From CBDFNN01 sp965250215 (lineage in GTDB: Bacteria > Bacteroidota > Rhodothermia > Rhodothermales > DATKEJ01): DNA of 64,000 bases. The notes below the pieces were generated by a model. That model was not told where the DNA came from and searched no databases. It saw nothing but the letters and a program-made list of their open reading frames with translations. Positions 1-7,438 of the stretch are shown piece by piece. The stretch spans positions 1,302,001 to 1,366,000 of the forward strand of contig CBDFNN010000004.1 in assembly GCA_965250215.1 (NCBI GenBank). Direction: 5' to 3'. Position numbers and translations under genes: made by a program. Each line of letters begins with the position of its first letter. The stretch's first letter is position 1.

Positions 1-8
1 AGGGAATC

Positions 9-566
9 ATGGAAAGAAGAAAAGCACTTGAGAGAATAGGATTACTAACCGGAGCCAGTTTATCAGCCCCCGTCTTAGCTGCAGCACTAGGTGGATGCAA
101 AGCACCAGTCGCCAGTTACATTCCAGTAAATTTTGATGCCGACCTATTCCGGGCCCTCGGAATAATCTCGGACATAATCATTCCAGAGACCGACACGCCG
201 GGAGCCAAGGAAGCTGGCGTCGACCAATTTATAGATCTCGCATTGTCTAGTGCCTTCGAGGAAAAAGACAAAGACCTTTTCATCGGTGGCATGAATCAGA
301 TGAACAATGATTCCCTGGGTGCATACGAACTGCCATTTGCAGATCTCGATTTAGAGAGGCAGACTCAAATTGTAACTGCCATGGATCAAAAGGCGTTTGA
401 GGATATCGAGGCGGGTGTCCGTCCAAGACCCTTTTTCACCACGCTCAAACAAATAGTCCTCACCGGATATTACACGTCAGAAATTGGAGCGACACAGGAA
501 TTGAGATGGATCGTGGCGCCCGGTCGTTACGATGGAGCTGCCGAGATGGGAAGAACTTGGGCTTAA
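9..566 (+). CDS. Gluconate 2-dehydrogenase subunit 3-like Tat lipoprotein
   Basis: This 185-residue protein is the small, cofactor-free subunit that pairs with GMC flavoprotein dehydrogenases. It begins with a twin-arginine leader (RRKAL at residues 3-7), a hydrophobic stretch and a lipobox-like LGGC near residue 30, so export by Tat and lipid anchoring are likely. The body shows the family pattern FRALGIISDIIIPETDTPGA (about 47-66) and the end contains FFTTLKQIVLTGYYTSE. A purine-rich AGGGA lies just upstream of the ATG. The GMC subunit follows 114 bases later, which matches LacC-LacA type glucoside 3-dehydrogenases; the usual cytochrome c partner would have to lie outside the window. The family call is firm, the substrate is not known. 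Confidence 0.88.
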   Translation: MERRKALERIGLLTGASLSAPVLAAALGGCKAPVASYIPVNFDADLFRALGIISDIIIPETDTPGAKEAGVDQFIDLALSSAFEEKDKDLFIGGMNQMNNDSLGAYELPFADLDLERQTQIVTAMDQKAFEDIEAGVRPRPFFTTLKQIVLTGYYTSEIGATQELRWIVAPGRYDGAAEMGRTWA

Positions 567-568
567 GA

Positions 569-586
569 AGCTCAGCTAGCTGAGCT
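569..586. repeat. 18-bp perfect palindrome after the small subunit gene
   Basis: The sequence AGCTCAGCTAGCTGAGCT reads the same on both strands and starts three bases after the stop codon at 566. It has no unpaired loop bases and no following T run, so it is a poor intrinsic terminator, but it could fold in mRNA or bind a dimeric protein between the two subunit genes. Confidence 0.6.
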
Positions 587-652
587 GTGATGAGTGGGGG
601 TTTTTGGGTGATGAGTCTCGCCCCGTACTTCATTCACTTTCAAGAGCAAGCC

Positions 653-672
653 CAAAACACAAAACACAAAAC
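653..672 (+). repeat. Short direct repeat, 7-bp period (CAAAACA)
   Basis: Almost three copies of CAAAACA lie between the two dehydrogenase subunit genes, ending eight bases before the ATG of the GMC gene. They occupy the place where a ribosome-binding site would be expected. Similar 7-base-period arrays with other units occur at 20517, 53777 and 57083. Confidence 0.55.
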
Positions 673-680
673 TGTTTCTC

Positions 681-2396
681 ATGGAGTCATTCAACATCAA
701 GCAAGAAGAGCAATATGATGCAATTGTGGTCGGATCAGGTATCTCCGGTGGTTGGGCCGCTAAGGAACTGACTGAAAAAGGCCTAAAGGTTTTATTGGTT
801 GAGAGAGGGAGGATGGTAGAGCACGGAAAAGACTACGTTAATGAGCACAAAGCCGCATGGGACCTTCCATTCAAAGGCTTAGGAGATCGGAAAAAGTATC
901 GAGAAGAGCATGCCGAGCAAAGCAAATGCTACGCCTTTACAGAATGGTCTGAGCCCTTCTGGGTGAACGACAAAGAAAATGCTTATGACGTGGATGAAGG
1001 TAGTCGATTTGCTTGGATAAGAGGCTATCATCTTGGTGGCAGGTCACTCATGTGGGGCCGACAGTGCTATAGATGGAGCGATCTAGATTTCGGAGCCAAC
1101 GCCAAAGATGGGTTCGGGACGGATTGGCCAATTCGATACAAAGACATTGAGCCCTGGTATTCACATGTAGAAAAATTCGCAGGAATATCCGGTCAGGCAG
1201 AGGGAATGCCACAATTGCCTGATGGTCATTTTCAAAAGCCGATGATGATGACTGCAGCGGAGACATTTGTAAAAGGAGGAATCGAGTCGGCCTATCCAGA
1301 CAGAAAAATGACTATTGGACGAGTCGCCGTCTTAACGGAAGATGTGCCAGGACGGGCTGCCTGTCACTACTGCGGACCATGTCAAAACGGATGCAGCACG
1401 GGTTCTTACTTCAGTAGCCAAAGCTCCACCTTACCTGCCGCTATGGCAACAGGTAATCTCACGATTCAGACGGACGCCATCGTCGAGAGCGTTTTATATG
1501 ACGAAGAATCAGACCGTGCCAAAGGGATTCGATATATAGATGCCAATACCAAGGAGAGCCGGGAAGTAACTGCCAAACTTGTATTCTTATGTGCATCGAC
1601 GCTTGGAAGTACTCAAATCATGCTCAACTCAAAATCGAATCGATTTCCAAACGGGATCGCAAATTCGAGCGGCGCATTGGGACACTACTTAATGGATCAT
1701 CCTTATCAATCAGGAGCTAACGGAGAAGTCCCAGGATTGACGGATAAATACACCTATGGAAACAGGCCCAATGGTATTTACCTGATGCGATTTAGAAATC
1801 TTCTAAATGGACCACAGGAGAAAGACTTTCTGAGAGGCTATGGCTATCAAGGCGGTGCATCTAGATCTGGATGGGGGAGAGGCGCCAGCGAACTAGGAGT
1901 TGGTGCAGATTTTAAAAACTCCCTAAGAACCCCGGCGCCTTGGAGAATGGGCATCGGCGCGTGGGGAGAAATGATTCCTAATTATGACAACTACGCCTAT
2001 CTCGACGATAGCAAAGTTGATAAATGGGGCATCCCGATTCTTCGTATCAAATGTGAGTGGGGGGACAACGAAAAGACTATGATGCTCGACGCCATGAATC
2101 AGGCCGCAGAGATGCTCGAAGCAGCGGGGTGCAAAAATGTCACTACCTACAACGGAAATCCGAAACCTGGTTTCTGCATCCATGAAATGGGAACGGCAAG
2201 AATGGGGAAGGATCCAAAAACATCAGTTCTTAATGGATGGAATCAAACGCATGACGTCCCAAATCTCTTTGTGACAGACGGTTCTGCCATGGCATCCACC
2301 GCTTGTCAAAACCCCTCGATCACTTACATGGCGTTGACGGCGCGTGCTTGTGACTTTGCTGTCAATGAGGTGAACAAAGGAAATTTGAAGGTCTAG
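681..2396 (+). CDS. GMC-family FAD-dependent sugar oxidoreductase
   Basis: A 571-residue flavoprotein of the glucose-methanol-choline family, catalytic partner of the preceding small subunit. The N-terminus carries the FAD Rossmann motif GSGISGG at residues 18-24, followed by a VERG segment. A cysteine-rich CHYCGPCQNGC segment sits near residue 228, and the C-terminal GMC domain shows HEMGTARMG and VTDGSAMASTACQNPS, with the His/Asn pair used for catalysis in the family. It has no leader of its own and would be co-exported with the Tat subunit. Members of this two-subunit type oxidise sugars or glycosides, including at C3 in the LacAC type. The substrate here is inferred from neighbours only (TIM-barrel enzyme downstream). 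Confidence 0.92.
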   Translation: MESFNIKQEEQYDAIVVGSGISGGWAAKELTEKGLKVLLVERGRMVEHGKDYVNEHKAAWDLPFKGLGDRKKYREEHAEQSKCYAFTEWSEPFWVNDKENAYDVDEGSRFAWIRGYHLGGRSLMWGRQCYRWSDLDFGANAKDGFGTDWPIRYKDIEPWYSHVEKFAGISGQAEGMPQLPDGHFQKPMMMTAAETFVKGGIESAYPDRKMTIGRVAVLTEDVPGRAACHYCGPCQNGCSTGSYFSSQSSTLPAAMATGNLTIQTDAIVESVLYDEESDRAKGIRYIDANTKESREVTAKLVFLCASTLGSTQIMLNSKSNRFPNGIANSSGALGHYLMDHPYQSGANGEVPGLTDKYTYGNRPNGIYLMRFRNLLNGPQEKDFLRGYGYQGGASRSGWGRGASELGVGADFKNSLRTPAPWRMGIGAWGEMIPNYDNYAYLDDSKVDKWGIPILRIKCEWGDNEKTMMLDAMNQAAEMLEAAGCKNVTTYNGNPKPGFCIHEMGTARMGKDPKTSVLNGWNQTHDVPNLFVTDGSAMASTACQNPSITYMALTARACDFAVNEVNKGNLKV

Positions 2397-2623
2397 TCGT
2401 CCGTCTGTTTTACTTCTTAGAAAAAGTAATTTCTCATTAATTACTCCGATTCGTCTTGCCTTGCGGTCCGAGTTGGCTGTCTTCCAGTATATTTCGTCGT
2501 TTTGATCCTTTCGCCTTATAAAAACACCATTTAGGGTAGACGAAACATTTGATAGCTTTAGATAGTTTTACTAAGAATTGGAGTCGATTTTACAATCTCG
2601 AAAAGACGCACGTTTCCAGCGAA

Positions 2624-2803
2624 ATGAACTACGAACTTTCCTCTCCCGCGACAAACAAGCGAGCAGAAAATGAGCTTGATAATCAGCGCTCTGCGGACTT
2701 GCTCAAGAAGTTTGGAAAATACGGATTTCTGTTTTTCCTTTTAAAAGGCCTACTTTGGCTTGTGGTCGCATCCGCGGCCTATTTTGGAATTACAAATTTC
2801 TAA
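2624..2803 (+). CDS. Small single-span membrane protein
   Basis: A 59-residue protein with a charged N-terminal half (KRAENELDNQRSADLLKKFGKYG) and one C-terminal membrane segment (FLFFLLKGLLWLVVASAAYFG). An in-frame TTG 75 bases upstream would give 84 residues, but the ATG at 2624 is the better start. The stop is nine bases before the next gene, which suggests co-transcription. I do not recognise the family with confidence. Small membrane proteins of this KYG-FFLLKGLLWL style are common in Bacteroidota, and no function can be given. Confidence 0.6.
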   Translation: MNYELSSPATNKRAENELDNQRSADLLKKFGKYGFLFFLLKGLLWLVVASAAYFGITNF

Positions 2804-2812
2804 GCCAAACAC

Positions 2813-3676
2813 ATGGAACGCAGAAACTTTCTTAAGAAAGGGATAGGTGCAGGAGCCGCTACAATTATTGCACAGAGCGCCGTCGCCAAAGAGTTTGAGA
2901 CCGTTGAAAAGCCTGATTTGAAAGGCAATATCAATCATTCGGTTTGCAAATGGTGCTATGACAGCATGTCTGTCGAAGAATTGGCGATTGCTTCGAATGC
3001 TATGGGAATCAAATCCATGGAGATCGTTTATCCGGACGCCTTCCCAATTCTTAAGAAATACAACTTGTCCTGTGCCATGACCAGGTCGCCTCAGTCTATC
3101 AACAAAGGCTGGAATAGACTTGAGCATCATGACGAATTCGTTCCGGGGTTTATAGAGGCAATTGACCAGGTTTCGGCTGCAGGATTCAAAAATCTTATTG
3201 TTTTCTCTGGGATTCGCGATGGAATGGACGACGAGGAGGGACTCGAAAACTGCGTTACCGGCCTTAAGCGCATCATGTCACATGCCGAAGCAAAAAATGT
3301 CGACATCGTGATGGAGCTTTTGAATTCGAAGGTCGATCACAAAGATTACATGTGTGACTTTACACCCTGGGGGGTCAAGCTAGTCAACGCTATGGGATCT
3401 GATAACTTTGGATTGCTCTATGATATCTATCATATGCAAATCATGGAGGGTGACGTTATTCGGACTATCCAGGATAATCACCAGTATTTCAAGCACTATC
3501 ACACCGGTGGCAATCCAGGCCGCAACGAAATCGATGAGACTCAGGAGCTCAACTATCCAGCCATCATGAGGGCGATTTTAGAAACGGGATACACAGGTTT
3601 TGTAGGTCAGGAATTTATCCCAACCAGACCACCACTCACCTCACTAGGTCAGGCGATATCTCTCTGTGACGTCTAG
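2813..3676 (+). CDS. Tat-exported hydroxypyruvate isomerase-like TIM-barrel protein
   Basis: A 287-residue sugar phosphate isomerase/epimerase-superfamily protein related to hydroxypyruvate isomerase Hyi. The leader MERRNFLKKGIGAGAATIIA is a Tat signal, unlike the cytosolic Hyi. The barrel shows conserved acidic and histidine metal-ligand strands: VMELLNSKVDH (about 164-174), LLYDIYHMQIMEGD (about 202-215), KHYHTGGNPGRNE and FVGQEFIPTR near the end. It lies nine bases after the small membrane protein gene and downstream of the GMC oxidase pair. An exported isomerase or lyase acting on the oxidised sugar is a reasonable inference; true hydroxypyruvate isomerisation is less likely for an exported enzyme. 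Confidence 0.85.
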   Translation: MERRNFLKKGIGAGAATIIAQSAVAKEFETVEKPDLKGNINHSVCKWCYDSMSVEELAIASNAMGIKSMEIVYPDAFPILKKYNLSCAMTRSPQSINKGWNRLEHHDEFVPGFIEAIDQVSAAGFKNLIVFSGIRDGMDDEEGLENCVTGLKRIMSHAEAKNVDIVMELLNSKVDHKDYMCDFTPWGVKLVNAMGSDNFGLLYDIYHMQIMEGDVIRTIQDNHQYFKHYHTGGNPGRNEIDETQELNYPAIMRAILETGYTGFVGQEFIPTRPPLTSLGQAISLCDV

Positions 3677-3680
3677 AAGA

Positions 3681-3699
3681 GAGTAGTTATTGACTACTC
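3681..3699. terminator. Weak hairpin between convergent genes
   Basis: GAGTAGT and ACTACTC form a 7-bp stem around a 5-base loop, starting five bases after the stop of the isomerase gene and overlapping the last codons of the convergent azurin gene. No T run follows on either strand, so it would be at best a weak terminator. Confidence 0.3.
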
Positions 3700-4128
3700 G
3701 ACGATCATCGTTCCCTGCATCAGGGCATAGTGACCGGGGAAAGTGCAGATATAGCGATATTTGCCTGGAGCAGGTGCTACAAATGTCACAGACTGGACTT
3801 CACCCGGACCAGCCATAGCTGTGTAAGCTAAGATCTCGTCACTCTCAGGGATATATCCCTTGTCGGCCGCCATGACAGCAGCGGATCCGACCTGAGTTAC
3901 AGCCAAATCAGACATAGACGTCAGGATGACAATATTGTGCTGCATAGCTGGACTCGTGGCAGTGTTCTTCATCGTTAGAGTCACTTCCTGGCCAGATTTG
4001 ACCGTAAAGGACTTGGTCGCAAATTCCATCGTTTCGCCAACAGGATAAATCTCGATCGAAGTGGCAGACGGGCCACAAGACGTGAAAATGAGTGCTAAAA
4101 TTGCTAAGATTGGGAGCCTTTTGAACAT
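3694..4128 (-). CDS. Azurin/plastocyanin-like cupredoxin lipoprotein
   Basis: A 144-residue periplasmic type 1 copper protein. The leader ends in FTSC (Cys18), a lipoprotein signal. Copper ligands follow the azurin pattern: His in MQHNIVIL (about residue 64) and the C-terminal loop CTFPGHYALM, giving Cys-x4-His-x3-Met with the same spacing as azurin. It would carry single electrons at the outer face of the inner membrane or in the periplasm. It sits convergently beside the GMC dehydrogenase cluster, so it could accept electrons from that enzyme or its cytochrome partner, but the sequence does not show this. Confidence 0.92.
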   Translation of the reverse strand: MFKRLPILAILALIFTSCGPSATSIEIYPVGETMEFATKSFTVKSGQEVTLTMKNTATSPAMQHNIVILTSMSDLAVTQVGSAAVMAADKGYIPESDEILAYTAMAGPGEVQSVTFVAPAPGKYRYICTFPGHYALMQGTMIVE

Positions 4129-4225
4129 AATATAAAGGTTGATTCAAGTACGTTTTTTATGGGAGTATCGGAAGATCAGATTCCAAGAAAGTATGATTTC
4201 TAAACAAGCATAATGATCCATATTC

Positions 4226-4286
4226 TCATGTAATTGTTCGTTCTTACATGAAGGCAAAGTCTCATCTCCTTGAAACTGATGAGACT
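4226..4286. promoter_or_regulatory. Two back-to-back dyads in the divergent gap 4129-4486
   Basis: The 358-base gap between the leftward azurin gene and the rightward T9SS gene holds no gene. It contains two perfect inverted repeats: TCATGTAA (4226-4233) with TTACATGA (4244-4251), and AGTCTCATC (4258-4266) with GATGAGACT (4278-4286). Neither is followed by a T run. They are candidates for operators or RNA hairpins controlling one or both divergent genes. The remainder of the gap is AT-rich and unremarkable. Confidence 0.45.
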
Positions 4287-4486
4287 AGTGAGTGCCTCGT
4301 ACGAGATTGCACCTAAAGGCAGTGGCCTAATTTGTTGTTAATCATTTATATAGTATTTTCAAGTGAAGCGATGGGGGAATCGAAATTTAGCAGCCTAAGT
4401 GTAGTATATACTCTTGAAGCGAGTTCTACATTACCTCCTCCACCACGACTAATCCGACACATTTCAACGGCAGGGGCCATTCCTAT

Positions 4487-7078
4487 ATGAAATTTCTACA
4501 AGGTCTATACATTGTAGCTACACTCATCTTTTGTGTGACACTACCAAGCCAGATTCAGGCGCAGACCGATATCTCAGGTTCATGGTCAAATATTACTGCC
4601 TACGGAACGGGACAAAACGATGTCTACTGTCAAGGGCTCTACAATAATGATCAAGAAATTCGCTACGGTGCGGACAACTACAACAGTGGTTACTGGGATT
4701 CAATGTGTTACTACACAAATAAGCCTTCTGGTCAGAGTGGGCTTGGATTCTTCGGTACTCAAGGGCTGACTTTTAGCTGCCAAGATGAGTCTCAGGCAAA
4801 AGTGCTCTATAACTTGGGCGAGTTCAAGCACTTCAACGAATCTGTCTATATCAGGAATTTTGGCCATCCGGTTTTTGACGAAAGTCTTGGTGGAGGTCAA
4901 CTAAGCATTTCGCTTTCCGGCGATCTAAGCGCAACATACTCTTTCGATGTGGATTTCGAAGAGACACCAAATGATCCTAATGGTTATCCTCAAGGAAATT
5001 ACCAAACCCTTGGTTGCCCATACGGCACATTCAATAACAAATGTAACGACAGAGTCAGCATCGAGAACGTTGTTGATCCGGGCAACGCGGTCATTATCAA
5101 TGGCCAACAATGCCAGATCGTTATAGAAGGCTTCGGTGACTGCGCAACATCTGTAGAGCAGGATCCAGTGGAGTTCGTCACAACGGAGGGAAGTATCAAC
5201 TCCAGCTGTGTTTGGGCCAGCATGTCTCCTCCTCCTGCCGTTTATGGCGCAATAGGAGATTACGTGTGGGGTGACGTAGACGCTGACGGTATTCAGGACG
5301 ACGAAGAGAGTGGCCTTGATAATATTAGAGTGGAGGTCTATGAGTCTGTTGACAACGCTCCTTTTGTGTACAGGGAGTTCACGACCACCAATGCCGCTGG
5401 ATATTACGATTTTGCAAATCTAGAGTCTGAGCGTGCCTATAAAATATACATCGATCCAGGTACTCTCGCTCCTGGTGAGATCACTGCAAGGAAGCAAGGA
5501 AATAAGCGAAGCAAAGACAGCAATGCCTATGCAAGTGGCTTCACGAACAAAGTGACTATTCAGCCAAATCAGTTTAAAACCAACATCGATATTGGTATCG
5601 TTCCCAACGCACAAGTTGGCTCCTTGCAAGGATTAGCATGGATTGACCGAAGTGGCGACGGAACTTTAGAGAGTCCCGCTGAGCAAGCCGCTCCGGTTGC
5701 CGGCGCAACAATTAGTCTTTTTGAAGATCACAATGGCGATGGAATTGGTGACGGTGCCTCGGTTCAAACGGCAATTACATCGGGTGACGGAGAATACTCT
5801 TTCCCTGGCTTGAATCCGTCGATAAATTATGTTGTTGGTATTTCAAACATACCCAACACATTACCCGGAACAGTCGCGGCCTGGAATGCTGGATCGGATG
5901 ATACCATCGATAGTGATTTCGACCCGGCTACATTAACAACCGGATCTCTTAATATTGAGCCAGAAGCCATACTCGATAATGTAGACGTTGGAGTCAATGC
6001 GGGTGGGATTGTCATCATTATCCATGACGGTGGAGAACTTCCAGGTGGATACGATCCAAATGGCGAAGAGCCTGAGCATGCTACGAACGACTATCTCTTT
6101 ATTGGTGCGGCCATTGGCGGTAATGTAAACGCAAGTGAGAAGACGAAGAGCTTTGATAGAAGTGAACTTTCTCGAGTAGCTCTGGACGATGGTATCGAAG
6201 GTCCTAGCTTTGCTCCTGATGAGCCAGTTATGGGCTTTGATTTCAATGTCACGATTACTTCAAACGCATGGGCAATGTTAAGCTGCTTTGTTGACTATGA
6301 CATCAATGGTGTCTTTGAGGAGGATGAAAGAACCGATGTTGCAATTATGGGAAGCAATGTCTACAGAGTGCCAATGGAATCAACAGAGGATGTTTCTGCA
6401 GGATCAACCTTCGGTCGCTGCCGATTGGCATACGACAGTAGCGAAGTTGAATCACCAGGTGGACCAGCCAGTTCTGGTGAAGTCGAGGACTTCCCTTTCC
6501 AAATTGGAGCGAATCTTCCGGTTGAACTTCTCTCATTCGAAGGCGAGCTTGTCCAAGGACAAATTGTTCTTAATTGGGCAACTGGTTCTGAGGAGAACAA
6601 CGCGGGATTCTACGTGGAGCGATCCATTAATGGTCTCGGATTCCAGAGAGTAGGATTCGTTGAAGGAAACGGAACGGTCAATACAGAATCAACTTATTCG
6701 ATTGCACTATCAGAGTTGGATCCCGGTGTTCACACCTATCGATTGAAGCAGGTTGATCATGATGGTCGATTCGAGTATTCCCGAAGCATAGAGGTAAGCG
6801 TGGATCTTCCAACGAACCTTCATCTGTCGGATGCTTATCCAAACCCATTCAATCCACAGTCGACTATAAGATTCACTGTTAAGAATGAAACGGAAGTAAC
6901 CATTGGACTATACGACCTATCTGGAAGACTTCGAGCTACTTTATTCGAAGGCATTCAAGAGGCTGGAACAAGCCGCGAAATTCAGATCGACGGAAGCGAC
7001 TTGAGTAGTGGTACATACTTCGTTCAGTTGAGCTCACCGCTCGACGTAGTTCAGAAGACAATCACCATCGCAAAATAA
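4487..7078 (+). CDS. Large secreted surface protein, copy A (SdrD-B, GEVED, T9SS tail)
   Basis: An 863-residue secreted protein. Domains in order: Sec signal peptide (1-26); a 200-residue cysteine-containing domain resembling the choice-of-anchor K domain (28-250, with EIRYGA, LGEFKHFNE, DFEETPN and CNDRVS); an SdrD-B-like domain starting GDYVWGDVDADGIQDDEE (about 257-370); a second SdrD-B-like domain starting GLAWIDRSGDGTLE (about 380-500); a GEVED-type domain (about 535-675, ending SSGEVEDFPFQIG); a fibronectin-like LPVELLSFEG segment; and a T9SS type A sorting domain with AYPNPFNPQSTIRF. It is likely exported by T9SS and attached to or released from the surface. A close paralogue follows directly. 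The binding target is unknown; adhesion or matrix building is inference. Confidence 0.9.
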   Translation: MKFLQGLYIVATLIFCVTLPSQIQAQTDISGSWSNITAYGTGQNDVYCQGLYNNDQEIRYGADNYNSGYWDSMCYYTNKPSGQSGLGFFGTQGLTFSCQDESQAKVLYNLGEFKHFNESVYIRNFGHPVFDESLGGGQLSISLSGDLSATYSFDVDFEETPNDPNGYPQGNYQTLGCPYGTFNNKCNDRVSIENVVDPGNAVIINGQQCQIVIEGFGDCATSVEQDPVEFVTTEGSINSSCVWASMSPPPAVYGAIGDYVWGDVDADGIQDDEESGLDNIRVEVYESVDNAPFVYREFTTTNAAGYYDFANLESERAYKIYIDPGTLAPGEITARKQGNKRSKDSNAYASGFTNKVTIQPNQFKTNIDIGIVPNAQVGSLQGLAWIDRSGDGTLESPAEQAAPVAGATISLFEDHNGDGIGDGASVQTAITSGDGEYSFPGLNPSINYVVGISNIPNTLPGTVAAWNAGSDDTIDSDFDPATLTTGSLNIEPEAILDNVDVGVNAGGIVIIIHDGGELPGGYDPNGEEPEHATNDYLFIGAAIGGNVNASEKTKSFDRSELSRVALDDGIEGPSFAPDEPVMGFDFNVTITSNAWAMLSCFVDYDINGVFEEDERTDVAIMGSNVYRVPMESTEDVSAGSTFGRCRLAYDSSEVESPGGPASSGEVEDFPFQIGANLPVELLSFEGELVQGQIVLNWATGSEENNAGFYVERSINGLGFQRVGFVEGNGTVNTESTYSIALSELDPGVHTYRLKQVDHDGRFEYSRSIEVSVDLPTNLHLSDAYPNPFNPQSTIRFTVKNETEVTIGLYDLSGRLRATLFEGIQEAGTSREIQIDGSDLSSGTYFVQLSSPLDVVQKTITIAK

Positions 7079-7128
7079 GGAATGGCCAATCTGGCCGGTC
7101 TAGCTAAGAAAGATTCGAAATCTTTGTC

Positions 7129-7163
7129 GAGGGTTGTCTCAGAAATGAGGCGACCCTCTTTTT
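7129..7163 (+). terminator. Strong intrinsic terminator
   Basis: A 13-bp stem (two G-T pairs) beginning GAGGGTTGTCTCA closes a GAAA tetraloop and is followed directly by TTTTT. It lies 50 bases after the stop of copy A and separates the two paralogous surface-protein genes into independent transcripts. Confidence 0.9.
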
Positions 7164-7195
7164 GTGGCACGTCTGTTTGATCTGACATTGGAGGC

Positions 7196-7236
7196 TGTCA
7201 AAATGACGACATTCTAATCTTGGATCGATTTTGACA
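7196..7236. promoter_or_regulatory. Inverted pair TGTCAAAAT / ATTTTGACA upstream of copy B
   Basis: TGTCAAAAT (7196-7204) and its exact reverse complement ATTTTGACA (7228-7236) flank a 23-base spacer, about 200 bases before the second surface-protein gene. The same two 9-mers, joined by one base, form a palindrome upstream of the LtrA gene (33195-33213). This suggests a shared regulator site. The rest of the 360-base gap (7079-7438) holds the terminator above and no gene. Confidence 0.45.
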
Positions 7237-7438
7237 CTTTCCTGACTTACTTAAGTGCCTTCATTGTCCCAGTGAGCTTTTACTCCGAAGAGCCAGAATG
7301 GCCAGACGAGGCAGATAAGCCCCATGTGAGCTAGCTAGGAGATAAAATGTTCGTATTAGTTAAAGGCAGTAAATTCCTTCATAGGAATGTATTCTCCTGC
7401 AATAATTTAATCATCATTTACTGCCCAGCTAGAGCAAA

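Noticed and set aside
3681..3699. A strong shared terminator for the isomerase and azurin genes
   Set aside because: The 7-bp stem has no T run on either side, so it is listed only as a weak hairpin.
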